Source: Dyella sp. ASV24
Lineage (GTDB): Bacteria; Pseudomonadota; Gammaproteobacteria; Xanthomonadales; Rhodanobacteraceae
NCBI RefSeq assembly: GCF_016428905.1
Contig: NZ_JAELTQ010000021.1
Span: 1-49,745 of the forward strand
Direction: 5' to 3'
Length of the DNA: 49,745 nt
Part shown: piece after piece, positions 7,894-18,483 of the stretch
Numbering within the stretch: the stretch's first letter is position 1
Layout: the number at the start of each line of letters is the position of its first letter
The notes under the pieces: model-generated
Told to the model about the DNA's origin: nothing
Database searches by the model: none
The model's input: only the letters and a program-made list of their open reading frames with translations
Program-made: the position numbers and the translations under genes

Positions 7894-8850
7894 TTACTCG
7901 GCGTAAGCGCCGTAGCCGCGCAAACGCTTGTAGCGCAGCTCCAGTAGATTCTTTACCGGCAAGGCCTCCAACTCGTCGAGCTGGTTGAGCAGCACGGCCT
8001 TCAAGCGCACGGCCATCGAATGCGGGTTGCGATGGGCGCCGCCCAGCGGCTCGCGCACCACCTTGTCGATCAGGCCCAGTTCCAGCAGGCGCGGGGCGGT
8101 GAGACCCAATGCCTCGGCGGCGTCCTTCGCCTTCTCGGCACTCTTCCACAGGATGGAAGCGCAGCCTTCGGGCGAGATCACCGAGTACGTGGAGTACTGC
8201 AGCATGATGGTGCGGTCGCCCACGCCAATGGCGAGCGCGCCGCCGGAACCGCCTTCACCGATCACGGTGCAGACGATGGGGGTCTTCAAGTCGGCCATTT
8301 CCAGAAGGTTGCGGGCAATGGCCTCGGATTGGCCGCGTTCTTCCGCACCCACGCCCGGGTAGGCGCCTGGGGTATCGATCAAGGTGATCAGCGGCAGGCC
8401 GAATCGTTCGGCCATCTTCATCAGGCGCAGCGCCTTGCGGTAACCCTCGGGACGCGGCATGCCGAAGTTGCGGCGCACCTTGCCCTTGGTGTCGCGTGCC
8501 TTCTGATGGCCGATGATCATCACCGAACGACCATTGATGCGGCCAAGACCGCCGACGATGGCAGCGTCGTCCGAGTAGGCGCGGTCGCCCGCGAGTTCGT
8601 GGAACTCGTCGCAGATCACGCTGATGTAGTCGAGCGTGTACGGCCGGCCGGGGTGACGCGACAACTGCGTTACCTGCCATGGCGTGAGGTTGCGGAAGAT
8701 CTCGTTGGTTTTGAGCTTCAGCTTTTCGCGCAGACGGCCGACTTCTTCGTCGATGTTGAACGCCTGCCCATGGCTGGCATGACGAAGCTCTTCAATCTTC
8801 GCGTCCAGCTCAGCGATGGGTTGTTCGAAATCGAGGAAGTTGGGATTCAT
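7894..8850 (-). CDS. accA: Acetyl-CoA carboxylase carboxyltransferase subunit alpha
   Basis: AccA with AccD forms the carboxyltransferase that moves CO2 from biotin to acetyl-CoA, making malonyl-CoA for fatty acid synthesis. The protein begins [19 protein letters not shown], the typical AccA N-terminus, and carries the GHQKARDTK segment, the [16 protein letters not shown] motif, and the Gly-rich oxyanion/CoA region [12 protein letters not shown]. With the start at 8850 it is 318 aa, one shorter than E. coli. It follows dnaE after 97 bases, the conserved gammaproteobacterial order. Confidence 0.97.
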   Translation of the reverse strand: MNPNFLDFEQPIAELDAKIEELRHASHGQAFNIDEEVGRLREKLKLKTNEIFRNLTPWQVTQLSRHPGRPYTLDYISVICDEFHELAGDRAYSDDAAIVGGLGRINGRSVMIIGHQKARDTKGKVRRNFGMPRPEGYRKALRLMKMAERFGLPLITLIDTPGAYPGVGAEERGQSEAIARNLLEMADLKTPIVCTVIGEGGSGGALAIGVGDRTIMLQYSTYSVISPEGCASILWKSAEKAKDAAEALGLTAPRLLELGLIDKVVREPLGGAHRNPHSMAVRLKAVLLNQLDELEALPVKNLLELRYKRLRGYGAYAE

Positions 8851-8947
8851 TCGGTGCAGTTCATGACACGGAAGCGCGCAAGTATACCGGTCTGGAAAAG
8901 AACGCGGGAACGGATGCGTATGGGAAACGTGAAGGCTGGCGCAGCGC

Positions 8948-11900
8948 TCAATCGCCGCGCGGACGGTCGTCCGTCTTGACGATGCGGAGCTTGGCCGCCT
9001 CAACACCGGGAACAGCCCGGATGGCGCGCAGGAGATCTGGGATCGCATCCACGCGCCAGTCCTCGCCCAGCTCCAGGTCGGCCTGGGCAATGGCGTTGTG
9101 GTAGCCATGGAGAATCACGCTGGCGCGTCCACCGCGGTAGCCGGCAAGCGTGCGGCGCAGGTCGTCAATGAAGTCCGGGTTTACGCCGTTCAGTTTTAAA
9201 CGCAGCAGGCGTGCGAAGCGGCGGCATGCATCGCCCAAGGTATAGGCGCTGCGGGCGCGCACGGCGAAACCGCCGCCCGAGAAATCGTCGATACGCAGAC
9301 CACCTTCGACGATCAGCAACTGGTCGCGCGTGAGCATCGGGGCGATCTGCTGGTAAAGGTCGCCGAAGAAGCTCACTTCGATGATGCCGGTACCGTCTTC
9401 GAGTCGGACGAAGGCGTCGCTCTCACCGCGCTTGCGTACGGCGGTGACCATGCCAGCCACCGTCCACGGGGTATCTGGCCCGCGGCGGAAACGGTTGTCG
9501 TCGCCGTCGCTCTTGCGCGGCTTGGGCGGTTGATAACGATCGCCGATCTCGCCTAGAGGGCAGGTCGAGAGTTGGGCCAGTTCGTCACGCCACGGGTCGG
9601 TGGGGTGGCCGGAGAGATAGTGGCCGAGCGTGTCGCGCTCGCCTTGCAGCACCTGTTCGAGTGGCCATGCCGCCACGATGGGCAGATCCACTTCGACGGT
9701 GGGTGCGCTCTCGGATGACATGGACGCGCCGAACATGTCGTTCTGGCCGGACTGCTTGTTTTTCAGGTGCTGGTCTGCCGCCTTCATGGCGTTCGGCAAC
9801 TGCGCCATCAGGCTGGCGCGGTTCGGCGCCAGCGCGTCGAGTGAACCGGAAAGGATCAGCGCTTCCAGCACGCGACGGTTGAGCTTGGTCGAATCCACAC
9901 GGCGGCAAAAGTTCGCCAGATCCGTGTATGCGCCATTGCGTTTGCGCTCTTCCGCAATGGCTTCGCAGACACCCTGACCCACGCCCTTGATGGCCCCGAG
10001 ACCGTAGCGGATCACCTTCGGTTCGACCGCCACGAACATGAACTCGGATGCGTTCACATCCGGCGGCAACACCTTCAGGCCGATCGCCTTCGACTCGTCG
10101 ATGAAGGTCACCGCCTTGTCGGTGTTGTCCATGTCCGACGAAATCGTCGCGGCCATGAACTCGGCGGGGTAGTGCGTTTTCAACCATGCCGTGTGGTACG
10201 ACACCACGGCGTACGCGGCAGCGTGCGACTTGTTGAAGCCGTAGCCCGCGAACTTCTCCATCAAGTCGAAGATTTCGTCGGCTTTTTCGCCGGTGAGTCC
10301 ATCCTTGGCGGCACCCTCGCGGAACTTGGCGCGCTCCTTCGCCATTTCCTCGAGTTTCTTCTTACCCATCGCGCGGCGCAGCAGGTCGGCGCCGCCGAGC
10401 GAATAGCCGCCCACGATCTGCGCCATCTGCATCACCTGCTCCTGATAGACCATGATGCCGTAGGTCTCTTTCAGGATCGGCTCGACGCGCGGATCGGGAT
10501 ACACCACTTCCTCGCGGCCATGCTTACGGGCGACGAAGCTGGGGATCAGGTCCATCGGGCCGGGGCGGTAGAGCGCCACCAGCGCGATGATGTCCTCGAA
10601 ACGGTCGGGTTTCGCATCCTTGAGCATGCGTTGCATGCCGGAGGATTCGAGCTGGAATACGGCGACAGTTTGCGCCTTCTTCAGCAGCTCGTACGTGGCG
10701 GCGTCGTCGGTAGCGATCGCCGCGATGTTGAGTTCTTCTTCGCCGTTCGCCGCGCGGCGCGCGTTGATGGCCTTTACCGCCCAGTCGATGATGGTGAGCG
10801 TGCGCAGGCCGAGGAAGTCGAATTTCACCAGGCCGACGGCTTCGACGTCGTCCTTGTCGTACTGCGTGACGACGCCCGCGCCACCCGGTTCGCAGTACAG
10901 CGGTGCGAACTCGGTCAGCGGCTTCGGGCCGATCACCACGCCACCGGCGTGCTTGCCGACGCCGCGGGTGATGCTTTCCAGGCTCAGCGCCAGGTCGATC
11001 AGCGTGCGGGCTTCTTCGTCCTGGTCGTAAAGATCGCAGAATTCCTTGACGATGCGATCGGGTTCTTTCTTGGCCTTTTCCGAACGGCCCAGCGCGCATT
11101 GCAGCGTGAGGTCGAGCGGGCGGGCCGGAATGAGCTTGGCGATGCGATCCACCGCGTTGTAGCCCATGCCGAGCACGCGACCGGAGTCGCGCAGCACAGC
11201 CTTTGCCGCCATCGAACCGTAGGTAATGATCTGACTGACGTGATCGCGGCCGTATTTGCGCGCGACGTAGTCGATCACCTCGTCACGGCGATCCATGCAG
11301 AAGTCGATGTCGAAGTCGGGCATCGACACACGTTCGGGATTCAAGAATCGCTCGAACAGCAGGTCGAACTGGATCGGATCCAGATCCGTGATCTTCAGTA
11401 CCCAGGCAACCAGCGAGCCTGCACCCGAACCACGGCCAGGGCCCACGGGAATACCGTTCTGCTTACCCCAGTTGATGAAGTCCGCCACGATCAGGAAGTA
11501 GCCGGGGAAGCCCATCTTGATGATGACGTCCAGCTCACGTTCCAACCGTGCTTCGTATTCCTCGCGGGTGCGGCCGGGCGCGACGCCAGCGAATTCGAGT
11601 CGCCCTTTCAGGCCTTCGCGCGAAAGCTCACGGATGTAGCTGGCCAGGTCATGACCGTCCGGCACCGGAAAATCAGGCAGGTAGTACGTACCGAAGTTGA
11701 GTTCCAGCGTGCAGCGCTTGGCCAGCTCAATGGTGTTTTCCAGCGCCTCGGGAATATCCGCGAATAACGCCTCCATCTCTTCTGGCGACTTCAGGTACTG
11801 CTGGTCGCTGTAGTCGCGCGGGCGCTTGGGGTCAGCGAGTACGCGACCCTGGTTGATGCATACGCGCGCTTCGTGCGACTCGAAGCCATCCTGCTTGAGA

Positions 11901-12505
11901 AAGCGCACATCGTTGCTGGCAATCACCGGCAGGTCGAGCTGTGCGGCAACACCCAGTGCGGCGGCGTTCCAGTTTTCCTCGCCCTCGCGACCGGTGCGGG
12001 TCAGTTCGAGATAGAGGCGATCAGCCATCTGCGTCGCAAACCAACGGAGGCGTGCCACGCCTGCATCCACACCTTGGTTGACGGCGATGCGTGCGACTTC
12101 ACTGTCACGGCCGAGCACGGCGATCAGGCCGTGCGTCACTTCTGGCGTGAGCCATGCAGCATCGACCATGGCCTTGCCGCTGTGCTGACCGTCGCGCCAG
12201 GCGCGCGACACCAACCGGGACAGGTTGAGGTAGCCCGCATGGTTCTGGACAAGCAGGGTGAGACGCCAGGGGCGCGGGTCGTCCGGTGAACTGACCCACA
12301 CGTCGCTGCCGCCGATCGGCTTGATGCCGGCCGCGCTGCAGGCTTTGTAGAACTTCACCAGCGCGAACATGTTGCTGTCGTCGGTCAGCGCAACCGCCGG
12401 AATACCCAGGCGCACGCAGGCTTCGACCAGCCCCTTGATGCGGATAGTCGAGTCGACCAGCGAGTATTCGCTGTGAAGGTGGAGGTGAGCGAAGCGGACG
12501 GACAT
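8948..12505 (-). CDS. dnaE: DNA polymerase III subunit alpha
   Basis: The catalytic subunit of the replicative polymerase. It opens with the PHP-domain signature [10 protein letters not shown] (residues 7-16). The palm motif PDFDIDFC with its catalytic Asp pair is in the middle of the protein, and the [16 protein letters not shown] and helix-hairpin-helix segments follow in the C-family order. Near the C-terminus is an OB-fold domain ([26 protein letters not shown], shown here as its landmark region). The start MSVRFAHLH at 12505 gives 1185 aa, normal for the DnaE1 type. It is probably co-transcribed with accA. Confidence 0.97.
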   Translation of the reverse strand: MSVRFAHLHLHSEYSLVDSTIRIKGLVEACVRLGIPAVALTDDSNMFALVKFYKACSAAGIKPIGGSDVWVSSPDDPRPWRLTLLVQNHAGYLNLSRLVSRAWRDGQHSGKAMVDAAWLTPEVTHGLIAVLGRDSEVARIAVNQGVDAGVARLRWFATQMADRLYLELTRTGREGEENWNAAALGVAAQLDLPVIASNDVRFLKQDGFESHEARVCINQGRVLADPKRPRDYSDQQYLKSPEEMEALFADIPEALENTIELAKRCTLELNFGTYYLPDFPVPDGHDLASYIRELSREGLKGRLEFAGVAPGRTREEYEARLERELDVIIKMGFPGYFLIVADFINWGKQNGIPVGPGRGSGAGSLVAWVLKITDLDPIQFDLLFERFLNPERVSMPDFDIDFCMDRRDEVIDYVARKYGRDHVSQIITYGSMAAKAVLRDSGRVLGMGYNAVDRIAKLIPARPLDLTLQCALGRSEKAKKEPDRIVKEFCDLYDQDEEARTLIDLALSLESITRGVGKHAGGVVIGPKPLTEFAPLYCEPGGAGVVTQYDKDDVEAVGLVKFDFLGLRTLTIIDWAVKAINARRAANGEEELNIAAIATDDAATYELLKKAQTVAVFQLESSGMQRMLKDAKPDRFEDIIALVALYRPGPMDLIPSFVARKHGREEVVYPDPRVEPILKETYGIMVYQEQVMQMAQIVGGYSLGGADLLRRAMGKKKLEEMAKERAKFREGAAKDGLTGEKADEIFDLMEKFAGYGFNKSHAAAYAVVSYHTAWLKTHYPAEFMAATISSDMDNTDKAVTFIDESKAIGLKVLPPDVNASEFMFVAVEPKVIRYGLGAIKGVGQGVCEAIAEERKRNGAYTDLANFCRRVDSTKLNRRVLEALILSGSLDALAPNRASLMAQLPNAMKAADQHLKNKQSGQNDMFGASMSSESAPTVEVDLPIVAAWPLEQVLQGERDTLGHYLSGHPTDPWRDELAQLSTCPLGEIGDRYQPPKPRKSDGDDNRFRRGPDTPWTVAGMVTAVRKRGESDAFVRLEDGTGIIEVSFFGDLYQQIAPMLTRDQLLIVEGGLRIDDFSGGGFAVRARSAYTLGDACRRFARLLRLKLNGVNPDFIDDLRRTLAGYRGGRASVILHGYHNAIAQADLELGEDWRVDAIPDLLRAIRAVPGVEAAKLRIVKTDDRPRGD

Positions 12506-12597
12506 GGCGCACGCGCAGGATGGATCCACAGCCTAACGGTGCGGCCCGGACCGGGCAAGAATTGACATTGCTCCCGAGGTGGCTTTTTCGCGCTGGA

Positions 12598-13149
12598 TCA
12601 GGAGGATGCGGGTTGGCTCGCGGTAGCCGTCGGTGCCCTGGGCGCAGGCTGGGCGAGCAAGTCATCCACATCCGACATGATGGTGTCGAGCATGTTCTCG
12701 TCATAACCCGTGTAGACGTGGGCGATACGCCCATCCCGCCCGATCATCACCATGAAGGGCAGGGACTTGATGTCGTAGGGCTTGCCAATGCGCCCGTCGG
12801 GCGGGTCGTAGGTCAGGATGATGTCGAGGTTCTTCCAGCGGTTGCGCAGGTCTTTGAACGCCGCGTAGTCGTCGTCATGGTTCACGCCGACGACCTGCAG
12901 GTCGGTGGTGCCTTTGAGCTTCTGGAGCGCGGCCAGTACCGGCAGCTCCTTGCGGCAGTAGCCACACCAGGAAGCCCAGAACGACACGATGACTACCTTG
13001 CCGTGCAGGCTGGACACGCGCACGTCATGTCCATCGCGATCATGGCCCAGATCGTCGGAGGGGATCGCGCCTACTTCCGGATGGGCATGGCCCAGGGTGG
13101 CCGTCACCAGGGCCAGTGCGGCCAGCGTGCTTCGAATAGAGCGTCTCAT
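12598..13149 (-). CDS. TlpA/ResA-like thioredoxin-fold protein, periplasmic
   Basis: A 183-aa exported thiol-disulfide protein. The signal peptide covers residues 1-22 and is followed by a thioredoxin fold with the active site WCGYC (C62, C65) in the context SFWASWCGYCRKELP. The cis-proline segment is KSLPFMVMIGRDG, typical of AhpC/TSA-Redoxin TlpA-like proteins. It probably reduces or oxidises periplasmic cysteines (cytochrome c maturation or a specific client), but the client is unknown. The ATG at 13149 is preceded by AGGAGAGG. It lies upstream of dnaE in the same orientation (92-base gap) and diverges from the permease gene. The C-terminal 20 residues are Ala/Pro/Ser-rich and not part of the fold. 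Confidence 0.87.
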   Translation of the reverse strand: MRRSIRSTLAALALVTATLGHAHPEVGAIPSDDLGHDRDGHDVRVSSLHGKVVIVSFWASWCGYCRKELPVLAALQKLKGTTDLQVVGVNHDDDYAAFKDLRNRWKNLDIILTYDPPDGRIGKPYDIKSLPFMVMIGRDGRIAHVYTGYDENMLDTIMSDVDDLLAQPAPRAPTATASQPASS

Positions 13150-13307
13150 CGGTCCTCTCCTTGAACGGGGCCAGCATAGCGAACGCAGTGTCCGCCCCAA
13201 CGGCCGAGGGCGGGCGGACACATGACGGTTGCAGGGAGCGGCTGGGGCTGTCATGGTCCGATGCTTTCACCCTGGACGGCAGCCCTGACGCTGCCCGGAA
13301 GACACCG

Positions 13308-14747
13308 ATGTCACTGATCCGCTCGCTGTTCACCGTCAAACCCATTGAGGCCTCGCTTGCCGCCAGCGACAACATGCGGCGCACGCTGGGCCTGAAGGAC
13401 CTGATCGTCCTGGGCGTGGGTGCAGTGATTGGCGCCGGCATCTTCGTCATTACCGGGCAGGCGGCCGCTGAACATGCAGGTCCGGCCCTGACCATCTCGT
13501 TTGTGCTGGCCGGCCTGGCCGCGGCGCTCGCAGCGCTGAGCTACGCAGAGTTCGCCGCCATGCTGCCCGTTTCGGGTAGTGCTTACGTGTACGCCTACGC
13601 CACCTTTGGCGAATTGCTGGCGTGGTTTATCGGCTGGAACGTGGTGGCCGAGTACCTGCTGGCGGTGTCGTCGGTGGCCGTGGGTTGGTCCGGTTACGGC
13701 GTTGGCCTGCTGCATAGCATCGGCGTCGACGTGCCGTCGGTGCTGGCAAATGCGCCACTGGCGTTCAAGGACGGCCACTTCGTGGTCACGGGGGCCTGGA
13801 TCAACCTACCGGCCCTGCTGGTGGTGGCGGCGATCACCATGTTGCTCTATGCCGGCACGCGCCAGTCGACGCTGTTTGCCAGCGTGGTCGTGGTGCTCAA
13901 GGTGCTGGTCGTCATCCTGTTTGTGGTGTTCGGCCTGCAGTACATCGACACGTCGCTGTGGCATCCCTACGTGCCGGCAAGTCAGGGTGGCGACCACTAT
14001 GGCTGGGCGGGCGTGTTCCGCGCCGCCACTAGTGTGTTCTATGCCTATATCGGTTTCGACGCGGTGGCGACGGCAGCACAGGAAACGCGCAACCCTCAGC
14101 AGAACGTGCCGGCTGGCATCCTGATCTCGTTGGCCATCTGCACGGTGCTCTACATCGTGGTGGCGGCAGTGCTCACCGGACTCGTGCCGTATGCGCAGCT
14201 GGCCACGGCGGAACCGGTGGCAACGGCGCTGGCCGCGCATCCTTCGCTGGCCTGGTTGAAAGTGCTGACGCAGATCGGCGCGGTGGCAGGTCTGACATCA
14301 GTGATTCTGGTGATGCACATGGGCCTGGCGCGCATCCTCTACACGATGGCGGGTGACGGCCTGCTGCCGCGCACGTTTGGTGCTGTCCACGACCGCTTCC
14401 GGACGCCGCATCGCACGACGGTACTGGTCGGCATCATCGGTGGCCTGCTGGCGGCGGTGTTTCCGCTGAGTCTGCTGGGTGACTTGCTGTCGATGGGCAC
14501 CTTGCTGGCGTTTGCCACCGTGTGCATCGGCGTGCTGGTGCTGCGCCGCACGCGCCCGGATCTGCCACGCGGCTTCCGTGTACCTGCCGCGGCTGTGGTG
14601 TGCCCTCTGGGGGTCATCGTTTGCTTGTTCCTGCTGGCGCAGATGAACGCGGGCAACTGGATGTTGCTGGCCGGCTGGACCACGCTCGGCATGCTCATCT
14701 ACATCGGCTACGGCTATCGCAATAGCCGCCTTCGAGTGCATGGCTGA
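13308..14747 (+). CDS. APC-superfamily amino-acid permease (cationic amino acid transporter type)
   Basis: A 479-aa inner-membrane transporter with about 12 hydrophobic segments. TM1 carries the APC signature GVGAVIGAGIFVITG, followed by the TM2 pattern SFVLAGLAAALAALSYAEF and the conserved GFDAVATAAQETRNPQ segment after TM6, all typical of the CAT/YfnA-like branch that takes up amino acids by proton symport. Substrate specificity cannot be read from the sequence. The ATG at 13308 was chosen because it begins the conserved N-terminus (MSLIRSLFTVKPIE). It is the only rightward gene in a 28-kb leftward block and interrupts the rnhB-dnaE order. Confidence 0.88.
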   Translation: MSLIRSLFTVKPIEASLAASDNMRRTLGLKDLIVLGVGAVIGAGIFVITGQAAAEHAGPALTISFVLAGLAAALAALSYAEFAAMLPVSGSAYVYAYATFGELLAWFIGWNVVAEYLLAVSSVAVGWSGYGVGLLHSIGVDVPSVLANAPLAFKDGHFVVTGAWINLPALLVVAAITMLLYAGTRQSTLFASVVVVLKVLVVILFVVFGLQYIDTSLWHPYVPASQGGDHYGWAGVFRAATSVFYAYIGFDAVATAAQETRNPQQNVPAGILISLAICTVLYIVVAAVLTGLVPYAQLATAEPVATALAAHPSLAWLKVLTQIGAVAGLTSVILVMHMGLARILYTMAGDGLLPRTFGAVHDRFRTPHRTTVLVGIIGGLLAAVFPLSLLGDLLSMGTLLAFATVCIGVLVLRRTRPDLPRGFRVPAAAVVCPLGVIVCLFLLAQMNAGNWMLLAGWTTLGMLIYIGYGYRNSRLRVHG

Positions 14748-14760
14748 TCACCAGCATCGC

Positions 14761-14786
14761 GGCGACGATGGCGTGCCATCGTCGCC
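14761..14786. terminator. Hairpin between convergent genes
   Basis: GGCGACGATGGC-GT-GCCATCGTCGCC is a perfect 12-bp inverted repeat filling most of the 51-base gap between the permease stop and the stop of the small hypothetical gene. No strong U-tract follows on either side. Confidence 0.6.
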
Positions 14787-14798
14787 GGCGCTCGCGCC

Positions 14799-15008
14799 TT
14801 ACCAGATGTGGAAGCGCTCGGTGCTTTGCGGACGATCGATGTAGTGATCCAGCCCCTGTACTTTGAGCGGATGCCGGTCGTAGTCGACATGCTGGAGCTC
14901 GGCATTCGCGGTGCTTGCTGCCTCGTCAGAGGTGGGCTGCGATAGGGGCACGACGTCCGGGTGGCTGTCGGGTGTGGACGGGTCGTTCGGGCGGTGGATG
15001 GTACTCAT
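14799..15008 (-). CDS. Small hypothetical protein (69 aa)
   Basis: A hydrophilic, Pro/Asp/His-rich protein of 69 residues of no family I recognise. It has no signal peptide, membrane segment or cysteine. The C-terminal third (HVDYDRHPLKVQGLDHYIDR and the following FHIW end) looks more ordered than the N-terminal half. Support for it being real comes from a GGGAG ribosome site at the right distance from ATG 15008, a terminator-like hairpin just after the stop, and codon use like its neighbours. An in-frame ATG at 15107 would add 33 residues but has no ribosome site. Confidence 0.55.
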   Translation of the reverse strand: MSTIHRPNDPSTPDSHPDVVPLSQPTSDEAASTANAELQHVDYDRHPLKVQGLDHYIDRPQSTERFHIW

Positions 15009-15332
15009 GACGGACTCCCGCGGTCGAATGCGCGCTTGGTTGGAGTCTTCAATCCCATGCGGTGGGGAGACGTGCATGGGGCCTTCGTCCCTGCCTGACG
15101 GAAGCACACCTTACCTGGTGGCTTCGCTTTCCTATCCATTCAGATGCAGCGGCGGCCAGAAAGGTTGCATTGGCCAATGGTGCGGAGCCGAGCGCTGCTC
15201 CTTGGATCTGAGCTTAGATTAGCCCTGTTGCACGCGGGTGACGCCCGCCATTAGGCATGCCTTTCGCTGTGCAGATTGGCCTCGCGATTGCATTGTCGAT
15301 GCGACGCAGCGACCGTGATCCGGACGTCTATT
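15009..15332 (-). promoter_or_regulatory. 324-base intergenic region with palindrome CATTGGCCAATG
   Basis: This is the space between the rnhB stop (15333) and the small hypothetical gene. It holds a perfect 12-bp palindrome CATTGGCCAATG (15168-15179), a possible operator for the small gene, and a small hairpin GCGGG-TGACG-CCCGC (15234-15248) downstream of rnhB that may be its terminator. No tRNA or other gene was seen. Confidence 0.35.
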
Positions 15333-15971
15333 TCAGAACAGCACGCCCTGGTCCACCAGGATCTTCACCGGCGCAAAACTGCGGCGGTGGTGCGGGCAAG
15401 GGCCCAGGCGCTTCAGGGCGGACAAGTGTGCCGGTGTGCCATAGCCCTTGTGTTCGGCGAAGCCGTAGCCAGGGTGTTCGCGGTCGAGTTCTACCATCCA
15501 TCGGTCGCGCGTCACTTTGGCGAGAATCGACGCGGCGCTGATCGCTGGCTCCAACGCGTCACCGCCGATGATGGCGCGGCCAGCACAAGGTAGGTCGCGC
15601 GGCAACGCATTGCCGTCGATCCACGCCTCGTGCGCTGCCGGTGTGAGGCCGGACAGTGCGCGGCACATGCCGGTCATGGTGGCCTGGTAGATATTGATCC
15701 GGTCGATCTCGTCGGACATGACCATCACAATGCAGTGCGCCAGCGCCCGTTCGACGATCAGCGGATAAAGCGCCTCGCGCTTCTGCTCGGTGAGCTTCTT
15801 CGAATCGTTGAGCCCCTCGATGGGGCGTGCAGGATCGAGGATGACCGCAGCGACCGCGACGGGGCCGGCGAGCGGTCCGCGGCCGGCTTCGTCCACGCCA
15901 GCGATGAAGCGCGTTTCCACCACTACGTCCGATGCTTTCGCAGTGCGTCGCGTGGCCTTGGTCTCAGCCAT
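15333..15971 (-). CDS. rnhB: Ribonuclease HII
   Basis: RNase HII nicks RNA-DNA hybrids 5' of single ribonucleotides misincorporated in DNA. The signature [14 protein letters not shown] (about residues 24-37) supplies the first catalytic Asp-Glu pair; the [13 protein letters not shown] motif follows, then the Asp in AWIDGNALP, and [15 protein letters not shown] with the final acidic residue. 212 aa is a normal length; the first 20 residues are a basic Ala/Thr/Lys leader. It overlaps the end of lpxB by 8 bases and is the last gene of the lpx operon. Confidence 0.96.
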   Translation of the reverse strand: MAETKATRRTAKASDVVVETRFIAGVDEAGRGPLAGPVAVAAVILDPARPIEGLNDSKKLTEQKREALYPLIVERALAHCIVMVMSDEIDRINIYQATMTGMCRALSGLTPAAHEAWIDGNALPRDLPCAGRAIIGGDALEPAISAASILAKVTRDRWMVELDREHPGYGFAEHKGYGTPAHLSALKRLGPCPHHRRSFAPVKILVDQGVLF

Positions 15972-17175
15972 GGTGTGCCTCGATCATCTCGGCGACGGCA
16001 TCGGCCGCGAGATCGCCTGCATGGCCTTCCAGATCACCGCGCAGCGCCAGATGCAGTTGTTCGAATGCGGCGACGATGGCGCCGCGCCGCTCGCTGTCGT
16101 GGAATAGCGACAACGTCGCTTCGGCGAGCTTGTCGACCGTGAAGTCGTCCTGCATGAGTTCGGGAACCAGCACGACGTCGTCGCCCATGCCACTTGCACG
16201 CGCCAGGATGTTCGGCAGCGAATAGACGTCCGTCTTGAGCATGTTGAGCGCTTTGGCGATGCGGTAGCTCACCGGAGATACGCGGTAGCCGACCACCATG
16301 GGGCGCTTGGCGAGCATGGCTTCTAGCGTTGCCGTGCCGGATGCGAGTAGCACGACATCGGCTGCGAGCATGGCCTCATGCGCATGGCCATCGATAAGCT
16401 GCGGTGTGCTCTCGTCCTCGCCGTTGCCGACAAGTTCCCTCAACGTAGCGTGCACGCGTTCGTTGGCGGCCGGAACGATGATGCGAAGGCCCGGCAACTG
16501 TGCCGCGACCTTGCGTGCCGTCTGGATGAAGGCCGAACCCAGTTGTTTGATTTCTGAGCCACGGCTGCCCGGCAGTACCGCAAGCACGGGTACGTTCTGA
16601 GGAATGCCGAGAAAATCGCGGGCGCCGATGCGATCCGACACCAGGGCAAAGCGATCGGCCAGCGGATGACCGACGAAGCGCGCATCGATACCGTGCCGGG
16701 CGTAGATGGCCGGCTCCATCGGGAACAGGCACAGTACACGGTCGGCACTGCGCCCAATCTTCTCCGCGCGCTTCTCGCGCCATGCCCAGACCGATGGGCT
16801 GACGTAGTGCACGGTGCGAATGCCGGCTTCGCGCAGGCGTTTTTCGACGCCCAAATTGAAATCGGGTGCATCGATGCCAACCACGACATCGGGCTTAGCC
16901 GCAACGAGGCGCGCAAGTAGCTCCCTGCGCAGCTTGAGCAGGCGGGGCAGGTGAGACACCACTTCGGCAAAGCCGAACAGCGACAGCTCCTTAATGTCGT
17001 ACCAGGAGTCGAAGCCGGTGGCTTGCATGCGCGCGCCGCCGATGCCGACGAAATGCGCTTCGGGATAACGGCGACGCAAGGCGGTGATCAGATCGGCGCC
17101 GAGCTGATCGCCGGAATCCTCTCCGGCGATGATGGCGATGGTGGGAGCGCGTCGGATGACTTCGATGTCTGGCAT
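15964..17175 (-). CDS. lpxB: Lipid-A-disaccharide synthase
   Basis: LpxB (glycosyltransferase family 19) joins UDP-2,3-diacylglucosamine and lipid X to form the lipid A disaccharide on the cytosolic face of the inner membrane. The N-terminal motif [14 protein letters not shown], the DAPDFN segment, [14 protein letters not shown] and the GSRGSEI loop are all present, as is [11 protein letters not shown] in the C-terminal nucleotide-binding half. Length 403 aa. The start at 17175 has no evident Shine-Dalgarno. It is separated from lpxA by 64 bases carrying competing hairpins (17202-17241) rather than the usual tight junction. Confidence 0.96.
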   Translation of the reverse strand: MPDIEVIRRAPTIAIIAGEDSGDQLGADLITALRRRYPEAHFVGIGGARMQATGFDSWYDIKELSLFGFAEVVSHLPRLLKLRRELLARLVAAKPDVVVGIDAPDFNLGVEKRLREAGIRTVHYVSPSVWAWREKRAEKIGRSADRVLCLFPMEPAIYARHGIDARFVGHPLADRFALVSDRIGARDFLGIPQNVPVLAVLPGSRGSEIKQLGSAFIQTARKVAAQLPGLRIIVPAANERVHATLRELVGNGEDESTPQLIDGHAHEAMLAADVVLLASGTATLEAMLAKRPMVVGYRVSPVSYRIAKALNMLKTDVYSLPNILARASGMGDDVVLVPELMQDDFTVDKLAEATLSLFHDSERRGAIVAAFEQLHLALRGDLEGHAGDLAADAVAEMIEAHHG

Positions 17176-17201
17176 GTCGTGACGTCAGCCGTTGGAGCAA
17201 G

Positions 17202-17241
17202 AGCTCATATCGGATGCGTTGATATGAGCTTCGCTCATGTC
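17202..17241 (-). promoter_or_regulatory. Competing hairpins between lpxA and lpxB
   Basis: AGCTCATATC (17202-17211) pairs perfectly with GATATGAGCT (17221-17230) over 10 bp with a 9-base loop. The start of the second arm, GATATGAGC (17221-17229), can instead pair with GCTCATGTC (17233-17241; one G-U) around a 3-base loop. On the transcript the shared middle segment must choose between the two stems. The second stem reaches into the lpxA stop codon (17240-17242). Confidence 0.55.
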
Positions 17242-18013
17242 AACGTGCCAGCGAGCGCTCGCTGCTGTCGAGGAACTCGAGCATGGCGCGCACGTCTTCA
17301 CTGTCGTTGGCTTGCACGCTGAGCTGTTCGCGCGCGTCGGCCAGGGTCAGGCCTGCCATGTACAGCGTGCGATAGGCGCGCTTGATGGCTGAGATGCGTG
17401 CGGTGTCGAAGCCGCGGCGCTTGAGGCCTTCGCTGTTGATGCCGCGCGGGCGCCCACGCTGCTCGTTGGCCATCGTCACGAACGGCGGCACGTCGGAACC
17501 GAGCAGGCAACCCATGCCGATAAAGGCGTGCGCGCCGATCTTGCAGAACTGGTGGGCGCCGGAGAACCCCGCCATCACCACCCAGTCACCGATCTCGACG
17601 TGGCCGGCCAGTGCGGAGTAGTTGGAGAACACCGTGTTGTTGCCGATCTTGCAGTCGTGCGCGATGTGCACGTAGGCAAGGATCCAGTTGTCGTTGCCGA
17701 TCCGGGTCGCACCGCCGCCGTCGCCTGTACCGCGATTGATGGTGACGTACTCGCGGATCTGGTTGCGATCGCCAATCACCAATTCGGTGTGCTCACCGTT
17801 AAACTTCTTGTCCTGCGGGTCGCCACCCAGCGAGGCGAACTGGCTGATGCGGTTGTCGCGACCAATGCGCGTGGGGCCCTGGATCACCACGTGCGGGCCG
17901 ATGACCGTGCCTTCGCCGATATGCACGTCGGCGCCGATTACGGAGTACGCACCGATGCTGACGCCGCTGGCGATGACCGCGGTAGGATCGATCTGCGCGG
18001 TGGGATGGATCAT
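17240..18013 (-). CDS. lpxA: UDP-N-acetylglucosamine acyltransferase
   Basis: LpxA transfers a 3-hydroxyacyl chain from acyl carrier protein to the 3-OH of UDP-GlcNAc, the first step of lipid A synthesis. The N-terminal two thirds is a left-handed beta-helix of hexapeptide repeats starting at [13 protein letters not shown]. The catalytic region HIAHDC carries H116 and H119, equivalent to E. coli H122 and H125. A helical C-terminal domain ([18 protein letters not shown]) completes the family pattern. 257 aa. The ATG at 18013 overlaps the fabZ stop as ATGA, so the two are translationally coupled. Confidence 0.97.
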   Translation of the reverse strand: MIHPTAQIDPTAVIASGVSIGAYSVIGADVHIGEGTVIGPHVVIQGPTRIGRDNRISQFASLGGDPQDKKFNGEHTELVIGDRNQIREYVTINRGTGDGGGATRIGNDNWILAYVHIAHDCKIGNNTVFSNYSALAGHVEIGDWVVMAGFSGAHQFCKIGAHAFIGMGCLLGSDVPPFVTMANEQRGRPRGINSEGLKRRGFDTARISAIKRAYRTLYMAGLTLADAREQLSVQANDSEDVRAMLEFLDSSERSLAR

Positions 18014-18483
18014 TTGTCGGACCTCGCGGCGCACATCAGTTCACAGCTGGCCACGACCTTGCCGTCGACGATCGTGCGCGCCTCGAACAGGCCCATGCTG
18101 CGCAGCAGGCGCTTCAGCTCGACTTCCAGGCGCAATTGGTCACCCGGCACCACAGGGGCGTTGAAGCGCGCATTGTCCACCTTGGCAAGGTAGAACAGTG
18201 GGCTGCCCGTGGTGCCCTTCAAGCGGCTGGAGATCTGCGTCAGCAGGCCGGCTGCCTGTGCCATCGCTTCCACAATCAACACACCCGGCATCACCGGGTG
18301 GCCAGGGAAATGGCCCTGGAAGAACGGCTCGTTCATGGTCACGTTCTTGATAGCCACGGCGCTCTTGTCCGGCACCAGCTCGATCAGGCGGTCGACCAGC
18401 AGGAACGGATAGCGGTGCGGCAGCAGCTGCTGGATGGTTTCCACGTTCACGGGCAGGTGGAAGGGCACGGTAAGGTCACTCAT
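18010..18483 (-). CDS. fabZ: 3-hydroxyacyl-ACP dehydratase FabZ
   Basis: FabZ dehydrates 3-hydroxyacyl-ACP in fatty acid elongation, competing with LpxA/LpxD for the same 3-hydroxyacyl pool. The hotdog-fold signature [10 protein letters not shown] and the [20 protein letters not shown] segment place the catalytic pair at H58 and E72. 157 aa, normal. It starts 8 bases inside the end of lpxD and ends overlapping lpxA, in the conserved lpxD-fabZ-lpxA order. Confidence 0.97.
   Translation of the reverse strand: MSDLTVPFHLPVNVETIQQLLPHRYPFLLVDRLIELVPDKSAVAIKNVTMNEPFFQGHFPGHPVMPGVLIVEAMAQAAGLLTQISSRLKGTTGSPLFYLAKVDNARFNAPVVPGDQLRLEVELKRLLRSMGLFEARTIVDGKVVASCELMCAARSDK

Noticed and set aside
10172-11767. 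531-codon open frame opposite dnaE
   Set aside because: High GC creates long antisense frames; dnaE motifs on the other strand are intact and this frame has no recognisable domain.
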